DNA of 64,000 nt, from positions 1 to 64,000 of the forward strand of contig CAYQDW010000005.1 of the NCBI GenBank assembly GCA_964416385.1, written 5' to 3'. The notes beneath the pieces were generated by a model. That model saw only the letters and a program-made list of their open reading frames with translations. It did no database searches and was not told where the DNA came from. Origin of the DNA: JAUHWL01 sp964416385 (lineage in GTDB: Bacteria; Bacteroidota; Bacteroidia; Flavobacteriales; Schleiferiaceae). The position numbers and the translations under genes were made by a program. This document shows, piece after piece, positions 19,136 to 27,221 of the stretch; within the stretch, counting starts at the first letter, position 1, and every line of letters begins with the position of its first letter.

Positions 19136-19906
19136 TTAGAGAACACTAAAAGCAGCAATCCAATTTTCTATAAACTTAACCGAGATATGATAATCACTTG
19201 GCTCTGTATGCGTTTGTGGCTCCGTTGGTATATTAATGATGCCACCCGGACCATTAAATACAGCCGCCAAATCAATTTTAATGCGCATTGTAGTGGTTTC
19301 GCCCTTAGCTATGGTAAATGGGTTGATAAATTCGCGCTCACCGTAGAATTCATCTGCGCCAGGATGATATGCAACTAAGATATCATTTGATGAACCTAAA
19401 GGGCCGTTTTCATTGGCTTTGGCATCCATGCGCACAAAGCGATATTTGGTGGCCCAACTCCAGTACATGGCCTGTGCTGCACTTAAGGGCTCTTCAGGTA
19501 AAAATTGTACAGGATCTGATGCGTTTAATAGACTGTCTAAACCAAAACCTATTTTTATCTTATCATAGCTACCAGGGCTAAGCTTAAAAGAGAATGCCAT
19601 ACCATCAAGCGGTTCGGCAGCATTTGCCAACAATACCTCAGCGAGTTTATCTACCTCGCCACTTGTGCGTGTGGCCGAAAGATTAGATAGATAAAATTTT
19701 AAAAACTCAATTTTAAAAGCGTTTACGTCATCAATGCTCACAACATCATTCCAGAGCATTGGATTTTCTCCATTGTAAAATTCAAAAGTCAGCTCTAGCG
19801 TACCCTTGTTTTCTGGTTGCTCCGGCTTTGGATCATCTTTACAACTAGATCCATAAAAGACCATAGCGGCCATAAATAGGGTAGCAATTAGCGTTGACTT
19901 TTTCAT
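19136..19906 (-). CDS. MbnP family lipoprotein (candidate copper-binding partner of the diheme enzyme)
   Basis: The 256-residue protein has a lipobox YGSSC (Cys22). Family signatures are visible: the start GTLELTFEFYNGENP, the segment FKIEFLKFYLSNLSA, the turn SPGSYDKIKIGFGLDS, and the aromatic motif AMYWSWATKYRFVRMDA (about 150) followed by a His in VAYHPGA. In the MbnP/MbnH pair of methanotrophs a Trp of MbnP is oxidised to kynurenine by MbnH and copper then binds. Here the WSW motif is kept and a diheme partner is encoded immediately downstream with zero spacing. The upstream gene overlaps its start by 1 bp (TAATG). Copper binding is inferred from the family. Confidence 0.85.
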   Translation of the reverse strand: MKKSTLIATLFMAAMVFYGSSCKDDPKPEQPENKGTLELTFEFYNGENPMLWNDVVSIDDVNAFKIEFLKFYLSNLSATRTSGEVDKLAEVLLANAAEPLDGMAFSFKLSPGSYDKIKIGFGLDSLLNASDPVQFLPEEPLSAAQAMYWSWATKYRFVRMDAKANENGPLGSSNDILVAYHPGADEFYGEREFINPFTIAKGETTTMRIKIDLAAVFNGPGGIINIPTEPQTHTEPSDYHISVKFIENWIAAFSVL

Positions 19907-20679
19907 TATAGCTGAAGTTTATATGCTTGAAGGAAATTATCTTTTAATGCATTTGCCTTTTGCATGTCATTGGCATTTGCAGGATCTGAAGAAATGGTGG
20001 GTGTTGCCAGAGGTGCTAAGCCATTAAATAACATTTCTATTTGCAAAATCACATCAAATGTAACCGCCTTGCCCGTAACCAAGTTAAAGCTCTTGGCCAT
20101 ACCAAATTCGCTTGTGAGATCATCTGTAGCAATTTGCCACTTAAGCGGTATAGATGGTTCAGCATTTGGTTTATCAGGATCTTGAATACGTCCTGTAATT
20201 ACAACGAAATTATAACCCTTACCACTACCGCGGTATAACTTACCATCTCTAAGAATACTAGTCTCTGGCTGATCTGCGGGGGCTTTGGCGTTGGTTACGC
20301 TATTTAAACCGATGAGATATCTATAAAAACCGCTGTAACTTCCTGGAGGCAATTGGTAGAGGTATACATCATTGCCCGTGCTTAGCTTCCAAACATCAGG
20401 ATCGCCTGCCGGCAAAGTATCGCCTTGATCTACGAAATAAAAATTAGAGTGTACAATTTCGATTTCGTCTATCTTGAGATTTGCGCCTCCTAAAAAGTAT
20501 AGTGAATCAGGGTTGTACAAATAACCATTAACATAAGGGAACACCTTAATCCGCACGTTATCTGCTGTAAGTGTACTTTCTTCATTTTCATCAAGGATGC
20601 TTTTTTTGCATCCTTGTGCTAGGAGTACAAGACCAACTAATAAAGCTGTATACGCAAAGGTTTTGTGAGTGTGTTTCAT
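19906..20679 (-). CDS. Divergent MbnP-like lipoprotein
   Basis: The 257-residue lipoprotein starts at ATG 20679; a TTG 15 bp upstream also exists but overlaps the promoter box. The lipobox is LLAQGC (Cys24). The fold pattern follows the downstream MbnP protein: LKIDEIEIVHSNFYFVD, PPGSYSGFYRYLIGLNS, and GYNFVVITGRI where the other has KYRFVRMDA. At the aligned position it reads YRGSGKGYNF instead of YWSWATKYRF, so both Trp of the WSW motif are missing. It probably cannot be kynurenine-modified at that site. It may be a scaffold, a partner or an unmodified metal carrier. It is the first gene of the three-gene operon. Confidence 0.7.
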   Translation of the reverse strand: MKHTHKTFAYTALLVGLVLLAQGCKKSILDENEESTLTADNVRIKVFPYVNGYLYNPDSLYFLGGANLKIDEIEIVHSNFYFVDQGDTLPAGDPDVWKLSTGNDVYLYQLPPGSYSGFYRYLIGLNSVTNAKAPADQPETSILRDGKLYRGSGKGYNFVVITGRIQDPDKPNAEPSIPLKWQIATDDLTSEFGMAKSFNLVTGKAVTFDVILQIEMLFNGLAPLATPTISSDPANANDMQKANALKDNFLQAYKLQL

Positions 20680-20691
20680 GCTATTATGCTT

Positions 20692-20699
20692 CAAAAATA
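20692..20699 (-). promoter_or_regulatory. Putative -7 box TATTTTTG for the MbnP/diheme operon
   Basis: It is an exact match to TAnnTTTG on the minus strand, 12 bp before the ATG at 20679. It argues against the upstream TTG as start. No clear -33 TTG was found. Confidence 0.5.
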
Positions 20700-20764
20700 T
20701 ATACCAAAGTAACGTTTAACTGTGATTTAGGTTGCGTAGGTATGGGTGGCAATGAGTAATCGAA

Positions 20765-21538
20765 TTATACTATCGAGTTTTCTTCTAATTGAGGTACTTT
20801 GAGGAAATCTTCTGTTTGCTCTATGGCCTCCATAATTACGTTTAAAATAGCATCTGCTGGGGCATCATAATCCAATTGAAGCGGCTCTTTAAAGGTAATA
20901 CTCAATTCCACATCCTTCATTTTTAGAAAGAGTCCTTTTTTATCAAATGCACGTCTAAAACCATTAACCACAACTGGAATTACAATTGGACGCAATTCTT
21001 TAATGATATGCGCTGTACCCTTCCTACCACGAACAAACGGTGTTGTTGTACCCTGCGGAAAAGTGATTACCCATCCGCTATTGATTGCTGTTTTTATCTT
21101 ATTGATATCTCGCGGATCAACACCCCGATCTACATTTTTACCCTTGCTGCGCCATGTTCTTTTAATGGAAACCGAACCAACGTATGCGAATAATTTTGGC
21201 AGCAATCCAGATTTCATAGTTTCTAATGCCGCAACAAAATAAACGTTTAACCGTGGGCTGAATAAACTCCAAAAGAAGTTAATACGATCAAAAACGCCCC
21301 ATTTTGTGGCATTAAAAACCTGATACATACAGGCTACATCAGCAAAATACGTTTGGTGATTACTCACAAAAAGCACCCTGGTCTTTGGTAGTTCTTTGAG
21401 CACCTTAGAACCCTTTACCGTGGTGTGGTTGGCAATGTTGAAACGATACCAAGAAATAGCTCCAAAAATGAAGATGATAAACCGCTTTAACAGCAGGTTA
21501 TTTCCAAATGCATCTTGTTTAAACGGGTTTAGTGTCAT
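20765..21538 (-). CDS. 1-acyl-sn-glycerol-3-phosphate acyltransferase (PlsC family)
   Basis: The protein is 257 residues from ATG 21538; a GTG at 21580 would add 14 residues, but a TATCTTTG promoter box lies between the two. The acyltransferase motif I NHQTYFADV (NHx4D) and motif III FPQGTTT are present, and an N-terminal hydrophobic segment (FIIFIFGAISWY) anchors it. It transfers an acyl group to lysophosphatidic acid or a related acceptor at the inner membrane. Motif III has Gln where most PlsC have Glu (FPEGT), as in some Bacteroidota paralogues, so the acceptor may differ. It stands alone as a transcription unit. Confidence 0.85.
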   Translation of the reverse strand: MTLNPFKQDAFGNNLLLKRFIIFIFGAISWYRFNIANHTTVKGSKVLKELPKTRVLFVSNHQTYFADVACMYQVFNATKWGVFDRINFFWSLFSPRLNVYFVAALETMKSGLLPKLFAYVGSVSIKRTWRSKGKNVDRGVDPRDINKIKTAINSGWVITFPQGTTTPFVRGRKGTAHIIKELRPIVIPVVVNGFRRAFDKKGLFLKMKDVELSITFKEPLQLDYDAPADAILNVIMEAIEQTEDFLKVPQLEENSIV

Positions 21539-21555
21539 GCGTAAAAAATGGGCGG

Positions 21556-21563
21556 CAAAGATA
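21556..21563 (-). promoter_or_regulatory. Putative -7 box TATCTTTG for the PlsC-family gene
   Basis: It is an exact TAnnTTTG match on the minus strand, ending 17 bp before the ATG at 21538. It decides for that start over the GTG at 21580. Confidence 0.5.
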
Positions 21564-21644
21564 CAATTTGAAACAGGCACTAAATTATACCTCTAAATGA
21601 TTTGAAAAACGTGTTCATTGGCGCATAACGCACATTATGGCGAT

Positions 21645-22292
21645 TTACGCTCTATCAAACAAATGGGTAAGCTCTGCAATCATCATTGCGGTTGCCCCCC
21701 ATACCACCTCGTTGTGTATTAAATATGCTGGTACACGCAGGGTACTACCCTGCACATTTACTTCCGTTTCTCTAAGGTTAGATGGATTTAAAAATGCGTT
21801 GAAGGGTATTTCTAAGATTTTTTGAACTTCCTGAACTTCTGGCACAAATTGCGGCCTTACTGCCGCTACACCAACCACGGGTTGCACTAAAAAGTTACTT
21901 GGCGGAATATAAACTTCAGACAGACCACCAAGCACCTTAACAGCTGTTTGGGGTACGCCAATTTCTTCACAAGTTTCTCGTAATGCTGTAGCGTATAAGT
22001 CAGGATCATGTTGCTCCCACTGTCCTCCAGGAAAACTTATCTGTCCACTATGAACACCAGGATAATCATGGCGCTTCATTAACACAAGATGCGGAACCTC
22101 TTTAACAGGATAAAACAAAGCCAAAACACCTGCCTTTCGCGGGTTATTGGTGATTTTTATTTCTTCCAAGTTTATGCTTTTTCGACCCGCTGGCACTAAT
22201 TTGTGTTGCACATTTAGTCCTGGCAAGGTGCCTTGCAGAGCCTCAGACAAATAACCTGTAAAGGCAGAAAACGAATTATCCCAACCAGGCAT
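21645..22292 (-). CDS. NUDIX hydrolase, CoA pyrophosphatase type (NudL-like)
   Basis: The protein is 215 residues from the ATG at 22292; longer frames reach 22364 but lie deep inside dps. The NUDIX box is complete (FPGGQWEQHD followed by ALRETCEEIGV, REx2EE), preceded by the CoA-pyrophosphatase signature LMKRHDYPGVHSGQISFPGG. These enzymes split CoA or oxidised CoA into phosphopantetheine and ADP. The start overlaps the end of dps by 17 bp, so both are likely co-transcribed from the dps promoter. This would put a CoA-cleaning enzyme under oxidative-stress control, which is inference. Confidence 0.85.
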   Translation of the reverse strand: MPGWDNSFSAFTGYLSEALQGTLPGLNVQHKLVPAGRKSINLEEIKITNNPRKAGVLALFYPVKEVPHLVLMKRHDYPGVHSGQISFPGGQWEQHDPDLYATALRETCEEIGVPQTAVKVLGGLSEVYIPPSNFLVQPVVGVAAVRPQFVPEVQEVQKILEIPFNAFLNPSNLRETEVNVQGSTLRVPAYLIHNEVVWGATAMMIAELTHLFDRA

Positions 22293-22746
22293 TGAGCATC
22301 CAAATTTCTTTTTCTTGTTGCGCAATAAACTGCGTAGCCATGTCTGCTGTACCATCATCACCATGCTCTACCGCAAGGCTTAGAATTTCGCGCTCTAGGT
22401 CTAATAAAATCTTAACACCCTGAACAATGCGCTCTACACATGCCCTACCTTCAGAAATATTTTCTGCAGGTGAAATTGAAGCTGCGCCGAGATATTCTGC
22501 AAATGAATGCTTTGGTGTAAAGCCCATTGTTAAAATGCGCTCAGCAATGAGATCTATCTTTAATTGCGCATCATTGTAGTATTCTTCGAATTTTACATGA
22601 AGTTCAAAGAAATCACGACCACGTAAATTCCAGTGAAAACCGCGTAAATTTTGGTAATGAATCTGATAATTGGCTAGTAAAATGTTCAGTTTTTTGGCCA
22701 CTACCTCACTATTTGCTTGAGGTAATCCTATTTGTGTATTTGTCAT
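22276..22746 (-). CDS. dps: Dps family ferritin-like DNA-protection protein
   Basis: The 156-residue protein has the ferroxidase-site helix residues: HWNLRGRDFFELH followed by YNDAQLKIDLIAERI, with the His, Asp and Glu in the usual spacing. Dps dodecamers oxidise Fe(II) with peroxide and store iron while shielding DNA. The gene is divergent from oxyR with a 119-bp intergenic region. A TACTTTTG -7 box at 22792-22799 lacks a good -33 element, which suits an activator-dependent promoter. It is followed by the overlapping NUDIX gene. Confidence 0.93.
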   Translation of the reverse strand: MTNTQIGLPQANSEVVAKKLNILLANYQIHYQNLRGFHWNLRGRDFFELHVKFEEYYNDAQLKIDLIAERILTMGFTPKHSFAEYLGAASISPAENISEGRACVERIVQGVKILLDLEREILSLAVEHGDDGTADMATQFIAQQEKEIWMLNAWLG

Positions 22747-22791
22747 TTTTACAGTGCGTTTTAAGCGTTAATATTGCGCTTTGGTTATCCC

Positions 22792-22799
22792 CAAAAGTA
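22792..22799 (-). promoter_or_regulatory. Putative -7 box TACTTTTG for dps
   Basis: It is an exact TAnnTTTG match, 45 bp before the dps ATG. No TTG is found at 17-23 bp upstream, consistent with activation by OxyR bound in the same intergenic region. Confidence 0.55.
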
Positions 22800-22865
22800 G
22801 CACTTATTACGCGTTATAAAGTGTTACTAAAGTAGAATGCACCTATATATAGATAAATTGTTTTT

Positions 22866-23795
22866 ATGACTATTACCCAACTCAATTATATCATTGCCGT
22901 TGATAATCACCGTCACTTTGGGCGTGCTGCAGAAGCGTGTTTTGTTACACAACCAACTTTAAGTATGCAGATCCAGAAATTAGAAGATCAACTGGGCGTG
23001 ATTATTTTTGATCGAAACAAACAACCCGTAGAACCCACATTAATTGGTAAAAAATTAATCGCGCAAGCGCGAAATGTAGTAGCCCAAGCAAATACACTTG
23101 AGCAATTAGCACAAGTTGAAACCGGCTTATTGCGGGGTGAATTTAGACTCGGCATAATTCCCACAGTTGCCACAAATTTGATATACCGTTTTGTTGATAG
23201 ATTTAGAAGAGAACTACCTGAAATTCACCTCATTATTGAAGAATTACGCACAGACCAAATTATAGAGGGGCTCAAATTAAACAAGCTTGATGCCGGCATT
23301 CTCGCTACACCTTTAGAGCACAAATCTGTAACTGAAATACCTATTTACTATGAGCCCTTTATGGCTTTTGTACCCGAAGGTCATAGGCTGGCTAGTGACG
23401 AATTTGTTTTGAGTAGCGAATTAGACATGGCGGATATGCTACTGCTTAATGAAGGACATTGTTTTAGAGCAAGTGTGATTAACTTATGTGGAAAGTCACA
23501 AGAATCTAAGCGAAAGATTGAGCTTGAAAGCGGCAATTTTGAAACCTTAATCAAATTGGCGCAACTGGGTTATGGCATGACGCTTTTGCCCTATTTAACA
23601 GCTATTGACTTACCCCAAGAGCTAAGAACATTTGTTAAACCCATTGCAGAGCCAACGCCAACTAGAGAAATAAGCATTGTTTATTCTACTGCGCACACAA
23701 AATCTGCTGTCATAGAAAAACTTGAACCACTTTTAAGAAAGAGTGTTCCCGAGCGTTTGCTGTTTGAAAAAAATACGGTTGTAAATCCTATTTAA
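22866..23795 (+). CDS. oxyR: Hydrogen peroxide-sensing LysR-type regulator OxyR
   Basis: The 309-residue protein has an N-terminal winged helix-turn-helix (MTITQLNYIIAVDNHRHFGR, then AAEACFVTQPTLSMQIQKLE) and a LysR substrate domain. The redox pair is in GHCFRASVINLC. Counting from the ATG the cysteines are 199 and 208, the same numbers as in E. coli OxyR, and the flanking LETLIK / GYGMTLLP pattern also fits. It senses peroxide by forming a disulfide and activates defence genes such as the divergent dps. A 10-bp palindrome CTATATATAG (22843-22852) just upstream is a possible autoregulatory site. The stop shares TTAA with the convergent mltF stop. Confidence 0.95.
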   Translation: MTITQLNYIIAVDNHRHFGRAAEACFVTQPTLSMQIQKLEDQLGVIIFDRNKQPVEPTLIGKKLIAQARNVVAQANTLEQLAQVETGLLRGEFRLGIIPTVATNLIYRFVDRFRRELPEIHLIIEELRTDQIIEGLKLNKLDAGILATPLEHKSVTEIPIYYEPFMAFVPEGHRLASDEFVLSSELDMADMLLLNEGHCFRASVINLCGKSQESKRKIELESGNFETLIKLAQLGYGMTLLPYLTAIDLPQELRTFVKPIAEPTPTREISIVYSTAHTKSAVIEKLEPLLRKSVPERLLFEKNTVVNPI

Positions 23796-25255
23796 TTTAC
23801 CACGAGCGCCTTTTCTGCTGGGGCCAACCGTGAAAATGCCCGGTAATAAGCATGATAGTCTAGTATTTTTTTTACGTAAACCACAGGCTGAATGCCGTTA
23901 CAATAGCCACTTTTAACAACGGGATCTCGATAATACTTTGGTTGCGATTTTTTTAGCAACATCACCTCTACATTGTCTTTCCAAAGATGAGGATTTAGGC
24001 CATACTTTTCTGCCAAACGCATAGCATCAAGCACATGCCCCGGACCAGCGTTATAGCTGGCAAGTACAAAAAACTGCAGCTGTGTGGTATCTGGTAAACG
24101 TTCGTACCAAAATTTATCTAGCCATTGTAAAAACCGCGTACCAGCTCTAATGTTAAATTCTGGGGTATACAGTTGCACCTCTTCTACGCCAAAACGGGCT
24201 GCTGTGGTGGGCAATACTTGCATTAAGCCAACGGCACCAAAAGGAGATACCACTTGCGGATTAAACTTACTCTCTTTATTAATTAAGGCAGCTAACAAAA
24301 GCCAATCCCACTCAATATAATTTGCGTATTGCTTAATTAGTGGATCATAAGGTGATATTTGGCCATCCATAACTGCAAGGTAGTTTTCGCGTTGCCGCAG
24401 TTGTGTTTTTGAACCAAAATACTTGTTGTAAATAATGTTGTAATGCGAAGAGTTCTTGCGTTCTTCAATCCATTTTTCTAGCATACCCATCAAAGCAGTT
24501 TGACCCTTAGGTATAGCCCAAGCAATACTTTGACTCAAGCTTAGGGGAACTGAAAAATCAAGATTTGGATAAATACCACCATGAATCTTAGCCATGTTTT
24601 CATCTATAACGGTGTAATCTATTTCGCCATTGGCCAGCATGGTAATGAGCTCATCTGTTCCGGTTTCTCCTTGCACGCTTTCAACAAAAAAATCAACGCC
24701 ATTTTCTTCTTTTAAATGCTGTAATCTTTCGTAGAATGACGAGCCTGCATTCACATAAATAGTCTTCTCATGGAGTTCTAATGCGTCTTGAATCATTCGC
24801 GCTTTCTGCTGCCTTATTGAAAGTTTACGATAATTATCTGGCAAGCGTTGGGCCAAAACCTGGCGCGTACGCAAAATCTCTGGCGAAAAGTCTACGCGTT
24901 GCTTGCGCTCTGCCGTTACAGTAATATTTCCTGCCGCTAAATCGCCTTTACCAGCAATCAAACTATCCAATAAAAACTCAAATTCACGAATTACTTTTAC
25001 CTCTAAGGCTAAGCCATTTTCCTTGCAAAAGAGTTTCAACATTTCATATTCAAAACCGCGTGGCTGCCCTTTTAGGATATAGTAACTGCTTAAATTATTG
25101 CTCATCAACACCACCAACTTTCCATCTTTAAGAAAGGGCACATCGGCTATAGAATCATTTATTACTGACTCCTCATTTTGTGTTGTAGAATGTTGCTGGC
25201 AACACACAATTAGAACAAAAAAGAATAAGCTTAATATAAATTTAACCAACCGCAA
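23792..25255 (-). CDS. mltF: Membrane-bound lytic murein transglycosylase F-like lipoprotein
   Basis: The 487-residue protein has a lipobox-like VCCQQ (Cys18/19) and a periplasmic solute-binding domain type 3 (about 40-270). A C-terminal SLT lysozyme-like domain follows, with catalytic Glu in NKESKFNPQ (about 326), then GAVGLMQVLP and ASYNAGPGH. It cuts the MurNAc-GlcNAc bond to give anhydromuropeptides at the membrane. The solute-binding domain is thought to regulate activity by binding muropeptides. No ATG is available before an in-frame stop at 25268-25270; the signal peptide requires a TTG start at 25255 (or TTG at 25249), which is unusual. Confidence 0.9.
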   Translation of the reverse strand: MRLVKFILSLFFFVLIVCCQQHSTTQNEESVINDSIADVPFLKDGKLVVLMSNNLSSYYILKGQPRGFEYEMLKLFCKENGLALEVKVIREFEFLLDSLIAGKGDLAAGNITVTAERKQRVDFSPEILRTRQVLAQRLPDNYRKLSIRQQKARMIQDALELHEKTIYVNAGSSFYERLQHLKEENGVDFFVESVQGETGTDELITMLANGEIDYTVIDENMAKIHGGIYPNLDFSVPLSLSQSIAWAIPKGQTALMGMLEKWIEERKNSSHYNIIYNKYFGSKTQLRQRENYLAVMDGQISPYDPLIKQYANYIEWDWLLLAALINKESKFNPQVVSPFGAVGLMQVLPTTAARFGVEEVQLYTPEFNIRAGTRFLQWLDKFWYERLPDTTQLQFFVLASYNAGPGHVLDAMRLAEKYGLNPHLWKDNVEVMLLKKSQPKYYRDPVVKSGYCNGIQPVVYVKKILDYHAYYRAFSRLAPAEKALVVN

Positions 25256-25489
25256 TGCGCAATATTTTTATGTGAATGAATGTAATACTCTCTACCGAAT
25301 ACCAATAATACCTATTAAGCATAGTTTTCAACAAGTCAAAAAGATGACTACTACTGCTTATTATTATGCAGCCTAAATCTGTGGTAAACTGAAAAATTGA
25401 TCCGCCCAGAAAACCTAAATCACTGCTTATGACTATGGATGTATTGGTTAGCTTTGCGCGCCAATTAAGCTGATAAAAACTGCTTGAAA

Positions 25490-26071
25490 ATGCTCGGATT
25501 AAAATTACCCACCGACCCAAGATGGGCTAACATAGCGGAAAAAAATATAGATGAAATCTTAACAGACCACGCGTTTTGCGAACAAAAAGCCGCTTCATAT
25601 GCAATCTCACTCATTGTAACCTATCCCGAATATTCTGACTTGGTAACTGCAATGACAGATCTTTCTAGAGAAGAAATGGGACATTTTAAGATGGTTCATA
25701 AGCGCATTCAGGAAAGAGGCTTAACCCTGGGTAGAGAACGAAAAGATGAATATGTAAACCGTATCAATCAATTTTTTCCAAAAACTGGAGATCGCAAAGA
25801 GCGCCTCATACAACGTTTGCTTATTGCAGCACTTATTGAGGCACGGAGCTGCGAGCGTTTTAAGGTGCTTTCAGAAAATATTCAGGACAAAGAATTGGCA
25901 GAATTCTATCGTAACCTTATGATTAGCGAAGCCAATCACTATACCATGTTTTTAAAATTTGCGAGACAATATGGCGAACGCGAAAAGGTAGATTCTATGT
26001 GGCAAGACCTGCTCACCTATGAAGCCACCATCATGCAAGACTTTGGCAATAAAGAACTTATTCACGGATAA
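25490..26071 (+). CDS. miaE: tRNA-(ms2io6A)-hydroxylase MiaE
   Basis: The protein is 193 residues from ATG 25490; an in-frame TTG at 25484 would add two. MiaE is a ferritin-like diiron monooxygenase that hydroxylates the isoprenyl group of ms2i6A37 in tRNA. Ligand motifs are visible: EEMGHF (Glu and His), LIEARSCERF, and SEANHYTMF (ExxH). Length and the N-terminal LPTDPRWANIAEKNI match the family. It is followed 10 bp later by gcvT on the same strand, so an operon is likely without an obvious functional link. The 234 bp upstream (25256-25489) shows no gene or clear signal. Confidence 0.93.
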   Translation: MLGLKLPTDPRWANIAEKNIDEILTDHAFCEQKAASYAISLIVTYPEYSDLVTAMTDLSREEMGHFKMVHKRIQERGLTLGRERKDEYVNRINQFFPKTGDRKERLIQRLLIAALIEARSCERFKVLSENIQDKELAEFYRNLMISEANHYTMFLKFARQYGEREKVDSMWQDLLTYEATIMQDFGNKELIHG

Positions 26072-26081
26072 CATTAAAGAA

Positions 26082-27161
26082 ATGGAACTAAAAAGAACCG
26101 CTTTTTATCAAAAAAGCATCGCGGCAGGCGCTAAAATGGTACCCTTTGCAGGATACGAAATGGCCGTACAATATGAAGGGCTCACGGCAGAACATCATAT
26201 GATTAGAAAGCATGTTGGCATGTTTGATGTAAGCCATATGGGCGAATTCTTTGTTGAAGGGCCAGAAGCACTCAACTTAATTCAGTGGATTAGTAGCAAT
26301 GATGCAGCAAAGCTAACACCAGGAAAAATTCAATACAGCTGTATGCCGAATGATCAAGGCGGCATTGTGGATGATCTGCTTGTGTACTGCATTAACGAAA
26401 ACGCATATATGCTCGTGGTAAATGGGGCTTGTTTAGATAAAGATTGGGCGTGGATTAATGCACAAAATCGGTTTGATTGCACGATAGAAAACCGGAGCGA
26501 TAACATCAGCTTGCTGGCAGTTCAAGGGCCTGATGCTGCAGAAGCCATGCAGAAGCTTACTTCAATTGATTTGAAAGGTATGACTTATTACACCTTTGAT
26601 AAAGGCACCTTTTGTGGCTTTTCTGATATCATCGTTTCTGCAACAGGTTATACTGGTGCTGGTGGATTTGAAATTTACATGCCTAATGAAGCTGCATCAA
26701 TAATATGGGACGCTTTAGTAGATGCTGGCATTAAGCCTGCTGGCCTTGGAGCCCGTGATACCTTACGTCTTGAAATGGGCTTCTGCCTCTACGGAAATGA
26801 TATTAATGATACCACCTCGCCAATTGAAGCAGGCTTGGGCTGGATTACCAAATTCACCAAACCGTTTGTTAATAGCGAAGCCCTAAAAGCACAAAAAGAA
26901 GGTGGTGTGAGCCGCAAACTTGTAGGTTTTGAGCTCATTGATCGTGGTGTTCCACGCCATGATTACCCAATTTGCAATGCCTCTGGTGAGGTTATCGGGC
27001 AAGTAACCTCAGGTACCATGTCGCCCAGTTTAGGCAAAGCGATTGGTCTTGGATATGTGCCAAGCGCACTTAGCAAAGTAGATTCTGAAATTTATATTGA
27101 AGTTCGAAAAAAGCTTCTTAAAGCCAAAGTGGTGAAAATCCCCTTCTATCAAAATCAATAA
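26082..27161 (+). CDS. gcvT: Glycine cleavage system T protein (aminomethyltransferase)
   Basis: The protein is 359 residues from ATG 26082; an in-frame ATG at 26019 lies inside miaE and would add residues foreign to the family. GcvT takes the aminomethyl group from lipoylated H protein and gives methylene-tetrahydrofolate plus ammonia. The N-terminus KRTAFYQKSIAAGAKMVPFA, the folate-binding region GARDTLRLEMGFCLYGND (catalytic Asp) and the C-terminal GQVTSGTMSPSLGKAIGLGY are typical. Other gcv genes are not in the window. lpd, encoding the L protein shared with other dehydrogenases, is about 20 kb away. Confidence 0.96.
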   Translation: MELKRTAFYQKSIAAGAKMVPFAGYEMAVQYEGLTAEHHMIRKHVGMFDVSHMGEFFVEGPEALNLIQWISSNDAAKLTPGKIQYSCMPNDQGGIVDDLLVYCINENAYMLVVNGACLDKDWAWINAQNRFDCTIENRSDNISLLAVQGPDAAEAMQKLTSIDLKGMTYYTFDKGTFCGFSDIIVSATGYTGAGGFEIYMPNEAASIIWDALVDAGIKPAGLGARDTLRLEMGFCLYGNDINDTTSPIEAGLGWITKFTKPFVNSEALKAQKEGGVSRKLVGFELIDRGVPRHDYPICNASGEVIGQVTSGTMSPSLGKAIGLGYVPSALSKVDSEIYIEVRKKLLKAKVVKIPFYQNQ

Positions 27162-27221
27162 TCTTTTTAGCAAGAAATAATAATCTAAAGCTTCGTGTTT
27201 AAACATAAATAATTCTGTGCC

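Noticed and set aside
22292..22364. Extended N-terminus for the NUDIX protein
   Set aside because: The extra 24 codons lie inside dps and contain no family sequence; the CoA-pyrophosphatase N-terminus begins after the ATG at 22292.
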